From the NCBI GenBank assembly GCA_024645145.1, contig JAHEGL010000081.1, forward strand, positions 1 to 13,482: DNA of 13,482 bases, in the 5' to 3' direction. Below, in pieces: positions 1 through 7,243 of the stretch. The notes under the pieces are model-generated. The model did no database searches and had not been told where the DNA came from. It saw only the letters and a list, made by a program, of their open reading frames with translations. The stretch is from Planktotalea sp. (lineage in GTDB: Bacteria > Pseudomonadota > Alphaproteobacteria > Rhodobacterales > Rhodobacteraceae). The translations under genes were made by a program, and so were the position numbers. Each line of letters begins with the position of its first letter. Positions within the stretch are counted from its first letter, which is position 1.

Positions 1-429
1 ATTGTCAAACAGTGCTTTGGTATAGGCTTTTTGTGCATCTGTTCGCGGTTCGACAAGTTTTTTGCGCGTTTTGATCTCAACCACGTCATTCACAGCGGGT
101 GACTGCGGGCTTTCGTCAGTGGATGGCGCGCGTGGGGCAAGACCCATGCGCAATTCACGATCGATATCTGCGGGTTCTACGCTTTTGCCTGCTTCAAGAC
201 GCGTATAGAGCGTGCCGAGAACTTCGATTGCCGCCGCGCGCGCATCGGCTTGCCCCATGATGACCAAGCGATTGCCGCGCCGAATGATTTGTACGTCTGA
301 TCCTGTTTCGACCTGAGCAAGATTTTTGTCATACTCACCGCATAGATCAATCAGCAGACGATTGTCTGGGAAATCCAACATGGCTTCTGCTGCGGTCGGC
401 AGGTCTGGAGATAGATCAACAGTGCTCAT
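1..429 (-). CDS. phoH: PhoH-family ATPase (YbeZ-like), 5' part only
   Basis: The gene reads leftward from an ATG at 427-429 and runs off the window at position 1, leaving 143 codons. The visible part is the N-terminal KH-like region of PhoH/YbeZ proteins: residues include LIDLCGEYDKNL, then IIRRGNRLVIMG, then an alanine-rich helix and PADIDRELRMG. The P-loop ATPase domain expected next lies outside the window. PhoH/YbeZ is a cytosolic phosphate-starvation-type ATPase linked to the RNase YbeY and RNA metabolism. An AAGGAA ribosome-binding site lies 8 nt before the ATG. The gene is separated from the envelope genes upstream by an intrinsic terminator (485-511), so it probably has its own promoter in the short gap, although I could not pick out a convincing one. 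Proximity to miaB matches the common miaB-phoH-ybeY order of alphaproteobacteria. The identification rests on the N-terminus plus synteny. Confidence 0.85.
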   Translation of the reverse strand, partial: MSTVDLSPDLPTAAEAMLDFPDNRLLIDLCGEYDKNLAQVETGSDVQIIRRGNRLVIMGQADARAAAIEVLGTLYTRLEAGKSVEPADIDRELRMGLAPRAPSTDESPQSPAVNDVVEIKTRKKLVEPRTDAQKAYTKALFDN

Positions 430-484
430 TCACTAGGTTCCTTATTCGTTACCCACTGACAGTTAGGGCGATGCGAGACGAAAA

Positions 485-511
485 AAACCGCAGGTATGAT
501 ACCTGCGGTTT
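485..511 (-). terminator. Intrinsic terminator after the lipoprotein gene
   Basis: A perfect 12-bp inverted repeat (arms 485-496 and 500-511, 3-nt loop) is followed on the minus strand by a run of seven to eight T residues (the A run at 480-487). It lies 34 bp past the stop of the small lipoprotein gene and before phoH, so it should end the envelope-gene transcript. The plus strand also has a T-rich tail after the stem, so it may work in both directions. Confidence 0.88.
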
Positions 512-545
512 AATTTTTAGCTTTTCATGCCGTCGTGATCAAAGA

Positions 546-851
546 TCACTTCGCGAACAGGTCTGTCGCACCACCGCGCCATGGGCCGGTCGCTACGTTT
601 GCAGGCGCTGCACCAGAGCAGACCGGCTTGCCGTACTTGTCAAGACGTGCGGAGAGGTAGCCCTCGAAGCCATCATCGATGATCCAGTTGTCACAACCAT
701 TTGGGTCGACCCAGATACCAGCAATCAATGTGCTGAGATCTTTTTTGTCTGTGCCAAAGTCAGTGCCTTTGTCTGCCCTACGACCGCCGCCTTCACAGGC
801 TGCGAGACCAGCAATAGCGACAAGCGCGAGAGAGATTTTTGCAAGTTTCAT
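546..851 (-). CDS. Small lipoprotein with a cysteine-containing IWVDP/PVC module
   Basis: This is a 101-residue predicted lipoprotein. A short basic start (MKLAK) and hydrophobic stretch lead to the lipobox LAAC, with the lipidated Cys at residue 19 followed by E and glycines. A charged linker (about 21-40) precedes a compact module at residues 46-78 reading IWVDP-NGC, then W..DDG..GY, ending PVC. The same module occurs in the OmpA-like protein encoded just upstream (stop of that gene 11 nt before this ATG), so the two are probably co-transcribed and the module duplicated. The two module cysteines (about 53 and 78) could form a disulfide outside the cytoplasm. I recognise no named family with certainty. 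The lipobox and module suggest an envelope-anchored protein working with its OmpA-like partner; this role is inference. A strong terminator follows at 485-511. Confidence 0.8.
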   Translation of the reverse strand: MKLAKISLALVAIAGLAACEGGGRRADKGTDFGTDKKDLSTLIAGIWVDPNGCDNWIIDDGFEGYLSARLDKYGKPVCSGAAPANVATGPWRGGATDLFAK

Positions 852-862
852 GTATCTATCCC

Positions 863-1515
863 TCAGCGAATGCAGATGATTTCAACGCGGCGGTTCTTGG
901 ACATGCCGACGCTTGATTTGTTTGATGCGATTGGCATGCGCTCACCGTAACCACGTACGTCAACGACACGTGCGCCAACGCTGCTTGCAATGCTCGCGAT
1001 TGTTGCTGCGCGGTTGTAGGACAGACGCATGTTGTAATCGTCGGATGCGCGGCTGTCTGTGTGCCCTGCAATCACGAAGGCTGATGCGCTTGCGCTTCTG
1101 AAGAAGTTTGCAAAGCTGTCACGGCCAGAGCGGCTGATGCTGTGGCTGTTTGTTGCAAAGAACTGATCGGAGTTCATCACACCACATACATTTCCACGGC
1201 GGCACACTGGAATACTTTGGCGGCTGATGTGAGGAGTCATGTAGCCCTTCACACCATCGTCCATTACCCAGTGCTCGCACCCACCTGGGTCAACCCAGAT
1301 GTTTGGAATGTAACGCTCGCCCAAGACAGTGCGTGTGTTTCCTGCTGCAGCGCCTTGAATGGCAGTCGCGACGCCTTGAGTATTTCCGTATTGCTGGGTA
1401 CCGTACTTCCGTACTTCCGTGCTGCGGCTGAAGAACTGAGGGCGAAGGCATTCAAACTAACAATCGCGGCGCATTTTGTAACGGTACCAAGTGCTTTGGA
1501 AAGTAAATTTATCAC
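863..1515 (-). pseudogene. OmpA-family envelope protein, frameshifted by an 8-bp tandem duplication
   Basis: Two reading frames must be joined to give one sensible protein. The first starts at GTG 1513-1515 (AAGGA 8 nt upstream) and encodes a signal peptide (hydrophobic AAIVSLNAFAL, then SSSAAA). The second, ending at 863, holds the rest. They meet at a tandem repeat of CCGTACTT (1401-1420, about 2.5 copies). Removing one 8-bp copy gives an uninterrupted 214-residue protein running through KYGTQQYGNTQG. Its parts are the signal peptide, a linker, the cysteine module (about 70-102) shared with the downstream lipoprotein, and an OmpA-C peptidoglycan-binding domain (about 116-214). That domain keeps GHTD, YN.RLSYNRA and KNRRVEI, with Asp151 and Arg166 spaced 15 residues apart as in E. 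coli OmpA D271/R286. As read, translation stops at 1264 after 83 residues. An alternative in-frame ATG at 1600-1602, with AGGA 6 nt before it, would add 29 residues. It could be a pseudogene, a reversible ON/OFF allele or a sequencing error. Confidence 0.8.
1401..1420. repeat. 8-bp tandem repeat (CCGTACTT, 2.5 copies)
   Basis: Copies lie at 1401-1408 and 1409-1416 with a partial CCGT at 1417-1420. Unit length 8 is not a multiple of 3, so gain or loss of one copy shifts the frame of the OmpA-like gene. The gene reads through with one full copy and is broken with the two present here. Confidence 0.9.
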
Positions 1516-1791
1516 AGCTTTCGTCCTTCGTCCTAAATCCCCCCAGAGCGCCACCAAATAAGCGGTGTTGTCACTTTGCATCCCACTAGATGTTGCTGCC
1601 ATAACAAATCCTAGCCCCGTGTGAAGCTTAATGTGCCGAAAATAAGGCAGATTAGCGCCTGAAAAGAACTGAAGGACCGGCAATCTTCCTCATTGTTCTA
1701 TAAATTAGATGTGTTTTGCGTAAGGGCACCGCCTTAAAATTGCATTTAAGACGGCTTGGTCCATACGATTCGGACAACCCGAGATGTGCGC
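1516..1791. other. Intergenic region between miaB and the OmpA-like gene
   Basis: No convincing gene is present apart from a possible N-terminal extension of the OmpA-like gene from ATG 1600-1602. An inverted repeat of about 10 bp (arms 1729-1738 and 1745-1754) lies 37 bp after the miaB stop. It has no T-run, so a terminator role is doubtful. An AT-rich patch around 1695-1712 could carry a minus-strand promoter for the envelope pair, but no clear -35/-10 match could be defended. Confidence 0.4.
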
Positions 1792-3114
1792 TTAGATTTG
1801 TGCGCCTGCAAGCGAGTTGCGGACTGCTTCGGTAATGCGTGTTTTCACCAGATCGCCCGGCTGAGCAGTGCAATCATTGATGTGAACCGCATGCAAATAC
1901 TCAGACTTGCCAACCATCTGTCCAGGATCGCGCCCTTGCTTTTCAACCAAGACGGTCACATCGCGTCCAACCATGCTTTGTTGGATTTCGGTTTGTTGAC
2001 GGGTGATCAGGGCTTGCAAGCGTTGCAAGCGCTCAGAGGCGACAGCGTCCTCAACCTGCGCGCGCTCGGCGGCAGGTGTTCCGGGGCGCGTGGAATATTT
2101 GAAGGAATAGGCATAGCCGTAGCGCACCTCTTCGATCAGATCGAGCGTGGCTTGAAAGTCCTCTTCGGTTTCTTCGGGAAAGCCCACGATGAAATCACCA
2201 GACATCAAGATATCAGGGCGAGCGCCACGAATGCGTTCGATCAAGCGCAGGTAGCTGTCAGAAGTATGGCTACGGTTCATGCGTTTCAGAATACGATCAG
2301 AGCCGGATTGCACTGGTAAATGCAGATAGGGCATCAGTTTGGCGCAATGCGCGTGGGCGTCGATCAGGTCGTCTTGCATGTCGTTTGGATGAGATGTGGT
2401 GAAGCGGATCCGTGCCAAGCCATCGACCTTATCCAGCTCCCAGATGAGCTGGGCCAAACCCCATTCATTCCCGTCAGGCCCCGCACCGTGATAGGCATTT
2501 ACGTTTTGACCCAGCAACGTGATCTCGCGCACGCCACGCTCAACAAGCTCTTTTGCTTCATCAACAATTCGCTGCACGGGGCGCGAGACCTCAGCGCCGC
2601 GTGTATAAGGAACAACGCAGAATGCGCAGAATTTATCGCACCCTTCTTGAACCGTCAGAAACGCCGCAGGCGCGCGCCGCGCTTTGGGGCGGTTTTTGAG
2701 CGCTTCAAATTTGTCCTCTACAGGGAAATCTGTATCCAGTGCTTTTTCGCCGCGACGGGTCTTGGCTTCCATTTCTGCAAGGCGATGATAGCTTTGGGGG
2801 CCGACCACGAGATCAACAGCGGGTTGGCGGCGTATGATTTCTTGCCCCTCCGCTTGCGCAACACATCCAGCAACACCGATCTTCAAGTCTGGCTTGTCTG
2901 CTTTGAACGCCTTCATGCGGCCAAGCTCTGAGTAAATCTTTTCGGCGGCTTTTTCGCGAATATGACAAGTGTTGAGCAAGATCATATCTGCATCGTCAGG
3001 CGTTTTCGTCTCAACATATCCCGACGCACCAAGTGCTTCGCTCATACGTTCGCTGTCATAAACGTTCATCTGGCAGCCGTATGTTTTGATAAAGAGTTTT
3101 TTAGTCTCTGACAT
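1792..3114 (-). CDS. miaB: tRNA-2-methylthio-N6-isopentenyladenosine synthase MiaB
   Basis: This 440-residue radical-SAM methylthiotransferase converts i6A37 to ms2i6A37 in tRNAs reading UNN codons, in the cytosol. All three domains are visible. The N-terminal MTTase/UPF0004 domain carries the auxiliary [4Fe-4S] cysteines Cys14 (KTYGCQMN), Cys50 ([10 protein letters not shown]) and Cys84 (AGCVAQ). The radical-SAM domain has the CxxxCxxC triad at Cys159, Cys163 and Cys166 ([17 protein letters not shown]). A C-terminal TRAM domain covers roughly residues 376-440 (VTVLVEKQG... [11 protein letters not shown]). The length is normal for the family. The start at 3112-3114 fits the family N-terminus, with AAGG about 10 nt upstream. 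It is first in the minus-strand series leading to the envelope pair and phoH, and diverges from the gene at 3259. Confidence 0.97.
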   Translation of the reverse strand: MSETKKLFIKTYGCQMNVYDSERMSEALGASGYVETKTPDDADMILLNTCHIREKAAEKIYSELGRMKAFKADKPDLKIGVAGCVAQAEGQEIIRRQPAVDLVVGPQSYHRLAEMEAKTRRGEKALDTDFPVEDKFEALKNRPKARRAPAAFLTVQEGCDKFCAFCVVPYTRGAEVSRPVQRIVDEAKELVERGVREITLLGQNVNAYHGAGPDGNEWGLAQLIWELDKVDGLARIRFTTSHPNDMQDDLIDAHAHCAKLMPYLHLPVQSGSDRILKRMNRSHTSDSYLRLIERIRGARPDILMSGDFIVGFPEETEEDFQATLDLIEEVRYGYAYSFKYSTRPGTPAAERAQVEDAVASERLQRLQALITRQQTEIQQSMVGRDVTVLVEKQGRDPGQMVGKSEYLHAVHINDCTAQPGDLVKTRITEAVRNSLAGAQI

Positions 3115-3258
3115 GATAAGCAGCCTTTGGCGGTTTTACGTGATTTGGTGAGCATGCCTTGCGATCTTGGCGCGTGTTACATCAAAAGCGAGGGCGCTTG
3201 CAATGCGCGTGCAAATGACCGATTCTAGGGAAAACGACATGGGCAAAGGAAACACGCG
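3115..3258. promoter_or_regulatory. Divergent intergenic region (miaB / 3259 gene)
   Basis: These 144 bp must hold promoters for both flanking genes. A 5-bp-arm inverted repeat TTGCA...TGCAA (3198-3214) is visible, and TTGCAA-like -35 hexamers occur on both strands around it, but the matching -10 elements are weak. AAAGGA at 3245-3250 is the ribosome-binding site for the plus-strand gene. Confidence 0.35.
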
Positions 3259-4128
3259 GTGGCGCACTATTCATCTTTGAAGAAATTCATCTCTGCCGCG
3301 AATGAAGTCTTGCTCAAAGGGCCAGTTGCGCTGATCTTCGTCGAAGATGATATCGAGGTTGATACAACGCTGCGCCATCATATCGACTGTGGTTTTAAGC
3401 ATGTTGTCGCGTTCATGCCGGATGCATTTGATTTACCGATTGATCTGGCTGACCGTGTGGAGCGTGTGCGCTATGATTTGAGTGCAGATGGCGCTTTGGA
3501 AAAAGCCGTAAACGCCGGTATTAACGCGGTGCCAGATATCTGGCTCTATTACTGCTACAATGCTGAATATCTGTTTTATCCGTTTTGTGAAACACGTTCA
3601 GTCGGAGAAATGATTGCGTTTAATGCCGAGGAACGGCGCTTTACGATCATGACCTATGTTGTTGATCTATATGCGGACGATTTGGAAAAGTTTCCAAATG
3701 CGGTGTCTCTTGATGATGCGCATATGGATCGCTCCGGCTATTATGCGCTTGCACGGATGAAACCCGGAACAGAATGGCCCGAAGAGAGGCAGCTTGATTT
3801 CTTTGGCGGCCTGCGTTGGCGTTTTGAAGAGCATATTACAGAATCCAGCCGCAAAATTGACCGCGTTGCGCTTTTCAAATCATACAAAGGTTTGGCGCTA
3901 CGCAGCAACCACACGTTTAATGAGCCGGAATACAACACCTACTCCTACGAGTGGCATCACAACCTGTCTGCTGCAATAATGTCGTTTCGAACGGCTAAGG
4001 CGCTTAAGCGTTATCCTGGGTCAACTTTTGATATTCAATCATTTCAATGGCATAATTCTGCACCCTTTGAGTGGCACTCACGTCAGCTCCTCGATCTTGG
4101 ATTAATGGAGCCAGGGCAGTGGTTTTAA
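3259..4128 (+). CDS. Conserved cytosolic protein, possibly glycosyltransferase-like
   Basis: This is a 289-residue soluble protein with no signal peptide or membrane segment. Translation probably starts at GTG 3259, with AAAGGA 8 nt upstream. The N-terminus (about 22-60) has a beta-strand/loop pattern, PVALIFVEDD, then RHHIDCGFKHVVAF, reminiscent of Glyco_tranf_2_4-type family-2 glycosyltransferases, whose N-termini read V.....D...Y...W..YH..LGF. A further segment reads KIDRVALFKSYKGL followed by a His. The protein is unusually rich in aromatic residues, with LYYCYNAEYLFYPF, RQLDFFGGLRWRFEEH, a WHHN motif and the C-terminus SAPFEWHSRQLLDLG. No classical DxD motif was identified with confidence, so glycosyltransferase activity is a weak inference and 'conserved hypothetical' is equally fair. 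It lies alone between divergent miaB and convergent fabI, giving no pathway context. Confidence 0.75.
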   Translation: MAHYSSLKKFISAANEVLLKGPVALIFVEDDIEVDTTLRHHIDCGFKHVVAFMPDAFDLPIDLADRVERVRYDLSADGALEKAVNAGINAVPDIWLYYCYNAEYLFYPFCETRSVGEMIAFNAEERRFTIMTYVVDLYADDLEKFPNAVSLDDAHMDRSGYYALARMKPGTEWPEERQLDFFGGLRWRFEEHITESSRKIDRVALFKSYKGLALRSNHTFNEPEYNTYSYEWHHNLSAAIMSFRTAKALKRYPGSTFDIQSFQWHNSAPFEWHSRQLLDLGLMEPGQWF

Positions 4129-4158
4129 ATACGCGAGTCTATTGAGAAAACCCGATAA

Positions 4159-4213
4159 GGGGGGCTCTGCCCCTAACTCAGCCTGAGTTTCCCCCGGAGT
4201 TTAGAGGAAAAAT
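4159..4213. repeat. Rhodobacterales-type GC-rich hairpin element / shared 3' region
   Basis: This lies between convergent genes. It has a GGGGC-TCT-GCCCC hairpin (4161-4173), a second inverted repeat AACTCAG/CTGAGTT (4175-4189), and then CCCCCGGAGTTT followed by GGAAAAATGAAG. From memory, this combination recurs downstream of genes in many Roseobacter-group genomes. It may act as a bidirectional transcription end for the 3259 gene and fabI, but there is no proper T-run. Confidence 0.55.
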
Positions 4214-4219
4214 GAAGCG

Positions 4220-5011
4220 TTACAGGTTGTCTTGTTGCGGCATGCCGAGCACGTGGAACCCGCCATCTACGCGCAATATTTCACCAGTCGTGCAAGCCCC
4301 AACATCTGAGGTAAGGAAGACAGCAGCGCCGCCCACAGCTTCGAGTGTCGCGTTCGAGCGCATAGGCGCGTTTTGATCGGTATGTTTGTAGGTCTTGCGC
4401 GCACCGCCAATCGCAGCTCCTGCGAGGGTTTTCATAGGGCCAGGGCTGATTGCATTCACGCGGATCCCTTCGGGGCCAAGGTCATTTGCAAGGTAACGCA
4501 CCGTGGACTCAAGCGCCGCTTTAGCAACGCCCATAACATTATAGTTGGGCGTGACGCGCGTGGAGCCCATGTAGGTCAACGTCAAAATCGTGCCGCCGTT
4601 TTCAACCATCATTGGATGCGCGCGGCGTGTAACTTCGATCAAGCTATAGGCGCTGATATCCATCGAGTTTTTGAAGTTCTCGCGAGAAGTATTGAGAATG
4701 CGGCCAGTGAGTTCATTTTTGTCCGAGTAAGCAATAGCATGCACCACAAAATCGATGGTGTCCCAACGTTTGCCGAGTTCGTCGAATGCGGTGTCAAGTG
4801 ACGCATCATCGGTGACATCTACATCAACCATAAAGTCTGAGCCGACTGACGCTGCGAGGGGTTCCAAGCGCTTGCCAAAGGCTTCCCCTTGGTACGTGAA
4901 AGCGAGCTCTGCGCCAGCCTCCGCCATCGCTTTGGCGATGCCCCAAGCGATAGAGCGCTCATTCGCGACGCCCATAATAAGGCCGCGTTTTCCTTGCATG
5001 GAACCTGTCAT
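4220..5011 (-). CDS. fabI: Enoyl-ACP reductase (NADH), FabI
   Basis: This 263-residue short-chain dehydrogenase-fold enzyme reduces trans-2-enoyl-ACP to acyl-ACP, the last step of each fatty acid elongation cycle. The FabI-type nucleotide-binding start is GLIMGVANERSIAWGIA (11-27), unlike the GxxxGxG of ordinary SDRs. Catalytic residues match E. coli FabI: Tyr147 (LTYMGS), Tyr157 and Lys164 (NYNVMGVAKAALE). NDLGPEGIRVNAISPGP and the C-terminal ILRVDGGFHVLGM are also typical. The length is normal. The start ATG (5009-5011) lies 6 nt after the fabB stop, with GGGTGA overlapping the end of fabB as ribosome-binding site, so fabB and fabI are very likely co-transcribed and translationally coupled. 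An alternative ATG four codons in is possible. This is the protein class inhibited by triclosan. Confidence 0.96.
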   Translation of the reverse strand: MTGSMQGKRGLIMGVANERSIAWGIAKAMAEAGAELAFTYQGEAFGKRLEPLAASVGSDFMVDVDVTDDASLDTAFDELGKRWDTIDFVVHAIAYSDKNELTGRILNTSRENFKNSMDISAYSLIEVTRRAHPMMVENGGTILTLTYMGSTRVTPNYNVMGVAKAALESTVRYLANDLGPEGIRVNAISPGPMKTLAGAAIGGARKTYKHTDQNAPMRSNATLEAVGGAAVFLTSDVGACTTGEILRVDGGFHVLGMPQQDNL

Positions 5012-5017
5012 ATCATA

Positions 5018-6247
5018 TCACCCGTGAAATTTGCTAAGCAGCATAGAGCCGTTGGTACCGCCAAAGCCAAAGGAGTTGGTCATCACCGTATCAAGCCCTG
5101 CGTTATCAACGCGCGCTGTCGCGATTTCTGCAGCGTGCAATGCCGGATCGAGCGTTTCAACGTTGATTGAGGGAATTATAAAATCGTTCTCAAGCGCGAG
5201 CAGGCAGTAGATCGCTTCTTGCGCGCCTGTGGCACCCTGCGAGTGACCAGTCATCGACTTTGTAGAACTGACCGGTGGCGTTGTGCCTTCGCCGAACACA
5301 CGACGAACCGCTTCTATTTCGCCAACATCACCCACCGGAGTAGAGGTGCCATGCGCGTTGATGTAGCTGACTTTGCGATCGCTACTGAGGGTTTTCAGGG
5401 CACCGCGCATCGCGCGTTCGCCGCCTTCACCGGATGGGGCGACCATATCCGCACCATCGGACGTCGCCGAGAAACCAGTGACCTCCGCGTAGATCTTCGC
5501 GCCGCGCGCTTGTGCGCTTTCGAGCGATTCCAGCACAACCATGCCGCCGCCGCCGCCGATCACGAAACCATCGCGGTTCGCATCGAACGCGCGTGACGCT
5601 TTTTCTGGCGTGTCGTTATATTTCGAAGACATCGCGCCCATCGCGTCAAACAAACAAGACAATGTCCAATCAAGCTCCTCGCCACCGCCTGCAAACATTG
5701 TGTCTTGCAAGCCAAGTGAGATTTGCTGCGCAGCCATGCCGATGCAGTGCAACGATGTAGAGCACGCTGAGGTGATCGAGAAATTCATGCCTTTGATCTG
5801 ATAGGCCGTCGCAAGGTTCGCAGAAACGGTGGATGACATGGTCTTTGGAACCGCGAAAGGACCGATGCGTTTTGTGGCACCCGTCTTAAGCACAACCTGA
5901 TGTGCGGCGAACATGGCGGAGGTTGACGGGCCGCCGGAGCCAGCAATCAAACCCGTCATTGGGTTAATAATCTCTTTCTCGCTTAACCCGGCATCCGCAA
6001 TCGCTTGGCCCATCGCGATATGCGCGAAAGCCGACCCCGGACCCATGAAGCGCAAAGTACGCTTGTCCACGTGCTCGGCAACATTCAGATCGACCGATCC
6101 CGCGATTTGACTGCGAAATCCATACTCTTTCATGTCCTCGTTGGCGCTGATGCCAGAGCGACCATTTTTCAGCGAGGCCAAGACCTCATCTGCGTTGTTG
6201 CCGATACTGGAAACGATTCCCAAACCTGTGACGACGACACGGCGCAT
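5018..6247 (-). CDS. fabB: 3-oxoacyl-ACP synthase I, FabB
   Basis: This 409-residue condensing enzyme elongates acyl-ACPs and, in the FabA/FabB pathway, extends the cis-3-decenoyl-ACP made by FabA. The thiolase-fold catalytic triad is intact: Cys162 (SACSTSLHC), His299 ([11 protein letters not shown]) and His335 ([11 protein letters not shown]). The glycine-rich C-terminal [10 protein letters not shown] is also present. The start is ATG 6245-6247 because the family N-terminus is [10 protein letters not shown] and AGGAG lies 7 nt upstream; a reading frame 23 codons longer exists but has no family support. The usual partner fabA is not adjacent here. It lies about 2.3 kb upstream beyond three unrelated genes, and fabB appears to have its own promoter (6278-6307). 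fabI follows 6 nt downstream. Confidence 0.96.
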   Translation of the reverse strand: MRRVVVTGLGIVSSIGNNADEVLASLKNGRSGISANEDMKEYGFRSQIAGSVDLNVAEHVDKRTLRFMGPGSAFAHIAMGQAIADAGLSEKEIINPMTGLIAGSGGPSTSAMFAAHQVVLKTGATKRIGPFAVPKTMSSTVSANLATAYQIKGMNFSITSACSTSLHCIGMAAQQISLGLQDTMFAGGGEELDWTLSCLFDAMGAMSSKYNDTPEKASRAFDANRDGFVIGGGGGMVVLESLESAQARGAKIYAEVTGFSATSDGADMVAPSGEGGERAMRGALKTLSSDRKVSYINAHGTSTPVGDVGEIEAVRRVFGEGTTPPVSSTKSMTGHSQGATGAQEAIYCLLALENDFIIPSINVETLDPALHAAEIATARVDNAGLDTVMTNSFGFGGTNGSMLLSKFHG

Positions 6248-6277
6248 GGCGCACTCCTCTTTAGACGCGTTGCTCTC

Positions 6278-6307
6278 TATGTAGGCGAGAGCGGGGCGGG
6301 GGTGCAA
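6278..6307 (-). promoter_or_regulatory. Candidate sigma70 promoter for fabB-fabI
   Basis: On the minus strand TTGCAC (6302-6307) and TACATA (6278-6283) are separated by 18 bp, about 30 bp before the fabB ATG. A separate promoter is needed here because fabA is not directly upstream. The call rests on consensus resemblance only. Confidence 0.45.
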
Positions 6308-6423
6308 GGGGGCCATCGTTTGCGAAAGTGACGGTGCGTCCTGTGCCCTGCGCGATCTTGTCGTGAAAGCGATGCAGGGTTACGCAAATATCAAAGAGAA
6401 CTTTGCGCCGGAAGGACAGGCTC

Positions 6424-7230
6424 ATGTCAATTCAGATCAACCCCGCTGATTTTACCAATCTCGCACTTGAAGCCCATGATGATGGTGTATGGGTGGTTAC
6501 ACTGAACCGCCCCACCAAGCGCAATGCGCTGGACATTGACACGATTGAGGAACTGGTCACCTTCTTTTCTGCGGCCCCCCGCGCAGGTGTGCGGGCTGTT
6601 GTTCTTGCGGGCGCAGGGGAGCACTTCTGCGCTGGGCTTGATCTGATTGAGCACCACGATGAAGATCGCAGCCCTGCCGATTTCATGCACGTCTGCCTAC
6701 GTTGGCACGAGGCCTTCAACAAGATGGAATATGGCGGCGTGCCGATCATTGCCGCCTTGCAAGGCGCTGTTGTTGGTGGCGGTTTAGAACTGGCAAGTTC
6801 CGCACATGTGCGTGTCATGGATGAGACGACGTATTTCGCTTTGCCCGAGGGCCATCGTGGTTTGTTCACAGGTGGCGGCGCGACGATCCGCGTGACGGAT
6901 CTGGTCGGAAAAGCGCGCATGATCGACATGATGTTGATGGGGCGGGTGTATTCAGGTGCGGAGGCGGAAGAAGTCGGTTTGGCGCAGTACCGCGTTGAGG
7001 GATCAAGCTTTGACAAGGCGATGGAGTTGGCGCGCCGTGCGGCAGAGAACCTACCTTTGTCGAATTTTGCGATCTGTTCAGCGGTGAGCCACATGCAGAA
7101 CATGTCCGCGATGGATGCGGCTTATGCGGAAGCGGTTGTGGCTGGGGTGGTGAACACGCAGCCCGATGCTCGCGCGCGTTTGGCGGCGTTTGCGGATAAG
7201 AGTGGAGCGCGGATTAGGAAAGATGGGTGA
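6424..7230 (+). CDS. Crotonase / enoyl-CoA hydratase family protein
   Basis: This is a 268-residue crotonase-fold enzyme. The N-terminal strand-turn reads [16 protein letters not shown]. The first oxyanion-hole segment is [13 protein letters not shown] (about 67-79); the second is [11 protein letters not shown], with Glu122. A second acidic residue, Glu142 ([10 protein letters not shown]), follows exactly 20 residues later, the spacing of Glu144/Glu164 in rat enoyl-CoA hydratase. Both catalytic acids being present supports hydratase-type activity on an acyl-CoA, but crotonase substrates cannot be assigned from sequence alone. The start ATG at 6424 is preceded by GGAAGGA; an upstream in-frame TTG at 6403 is less likely. 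It diverges from fabB and converges on tetR with only a 13-bp gap and no terminator between. Despite sitting inside the fab region it acts on CoA rather than ACP substrates, so a role in degradation is more likely than in synthesis. Confidence 0.88.
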   Translation: MSIQINPADFTNLALEAHDDGVWVVTLNRPTKRNALDIDTIEELVTFFSAAPRAGVRAVVLAGAGEHFCAGLDLIEHHDEDRSPADFMHVCLRWHEAFNKMEYGGVPIIAALQGAVVGGGLELASSAHVRVMDETTYFALPEGHRGLFTGGGATIRVTDLVGKARMIDMMLMGRVYSGAEAEEVGLAQYRVEGSSFDKAMELARRAAENLPLSNFAICSAVSHMQNMSAMDAAYAEAVVAGVVNTQPDARARLAAFADKSGARIRKDG

Positions 7231-7243
7231 GCCGCAAGTCTTT

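Noticed and set aside
471..950. Long plus-strand reading frame over the lipoprotein and OmpA-like gene
   Set aside because: It is the mirror of real minus-strand genes with lipobox and OmpA-C motifs, and its product has no recognisable features.
863..1324. Treating the OmpA-like gene as a complete 153-residue protein starting at TTG 1324
   Set aside because: It would lack a signal peptide, has no good ribosome-binding site, and the missing part is present upstream in another frame across the 8-bp repeat.
1756..2931. Plus-strand reading frames opposite miaB
   Set aside because: miaB is certain on the minus strand with all iron-sulfur cysteines; the opposite frames are composition shadows.
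3239..3280. 13-codon ATG reading frame overlapping the start of the 3259 gene
   Set aside because: It could be a leader peptide, but it shows no regulatory sequence pattern and AAAGGA inside it is simply the ribosome-binding site of the GTG start.
4161..4173. Strong intrinsic terminator
   Set aside because: The stem is only 5 bp and is not followed by a T-run on either strand, so I list it as a repeat element instead.
6248..6316. 23-codon N-terminal extension of FabB
   Set aside because: The family starts at [10 protein letters not shown] with AGGAG 7 nt upstream; the extension would cover the candidate promoter and has no family match.
6358..6386. Promoter TTGTCG-17-TACGCA for the crotonase gene
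   Set aside because: Spacing is good but the -10 match is weak; not enough to list as a feature.
6432..7103. Minus-strand frame of over 200 codons opposite the crotonase gene
   Set aside because: The plus-strand crotonase has intact active-site motifs and a good ribosome-binding site; the antisense product is Ser/Arg/Pro-rich without any domain.
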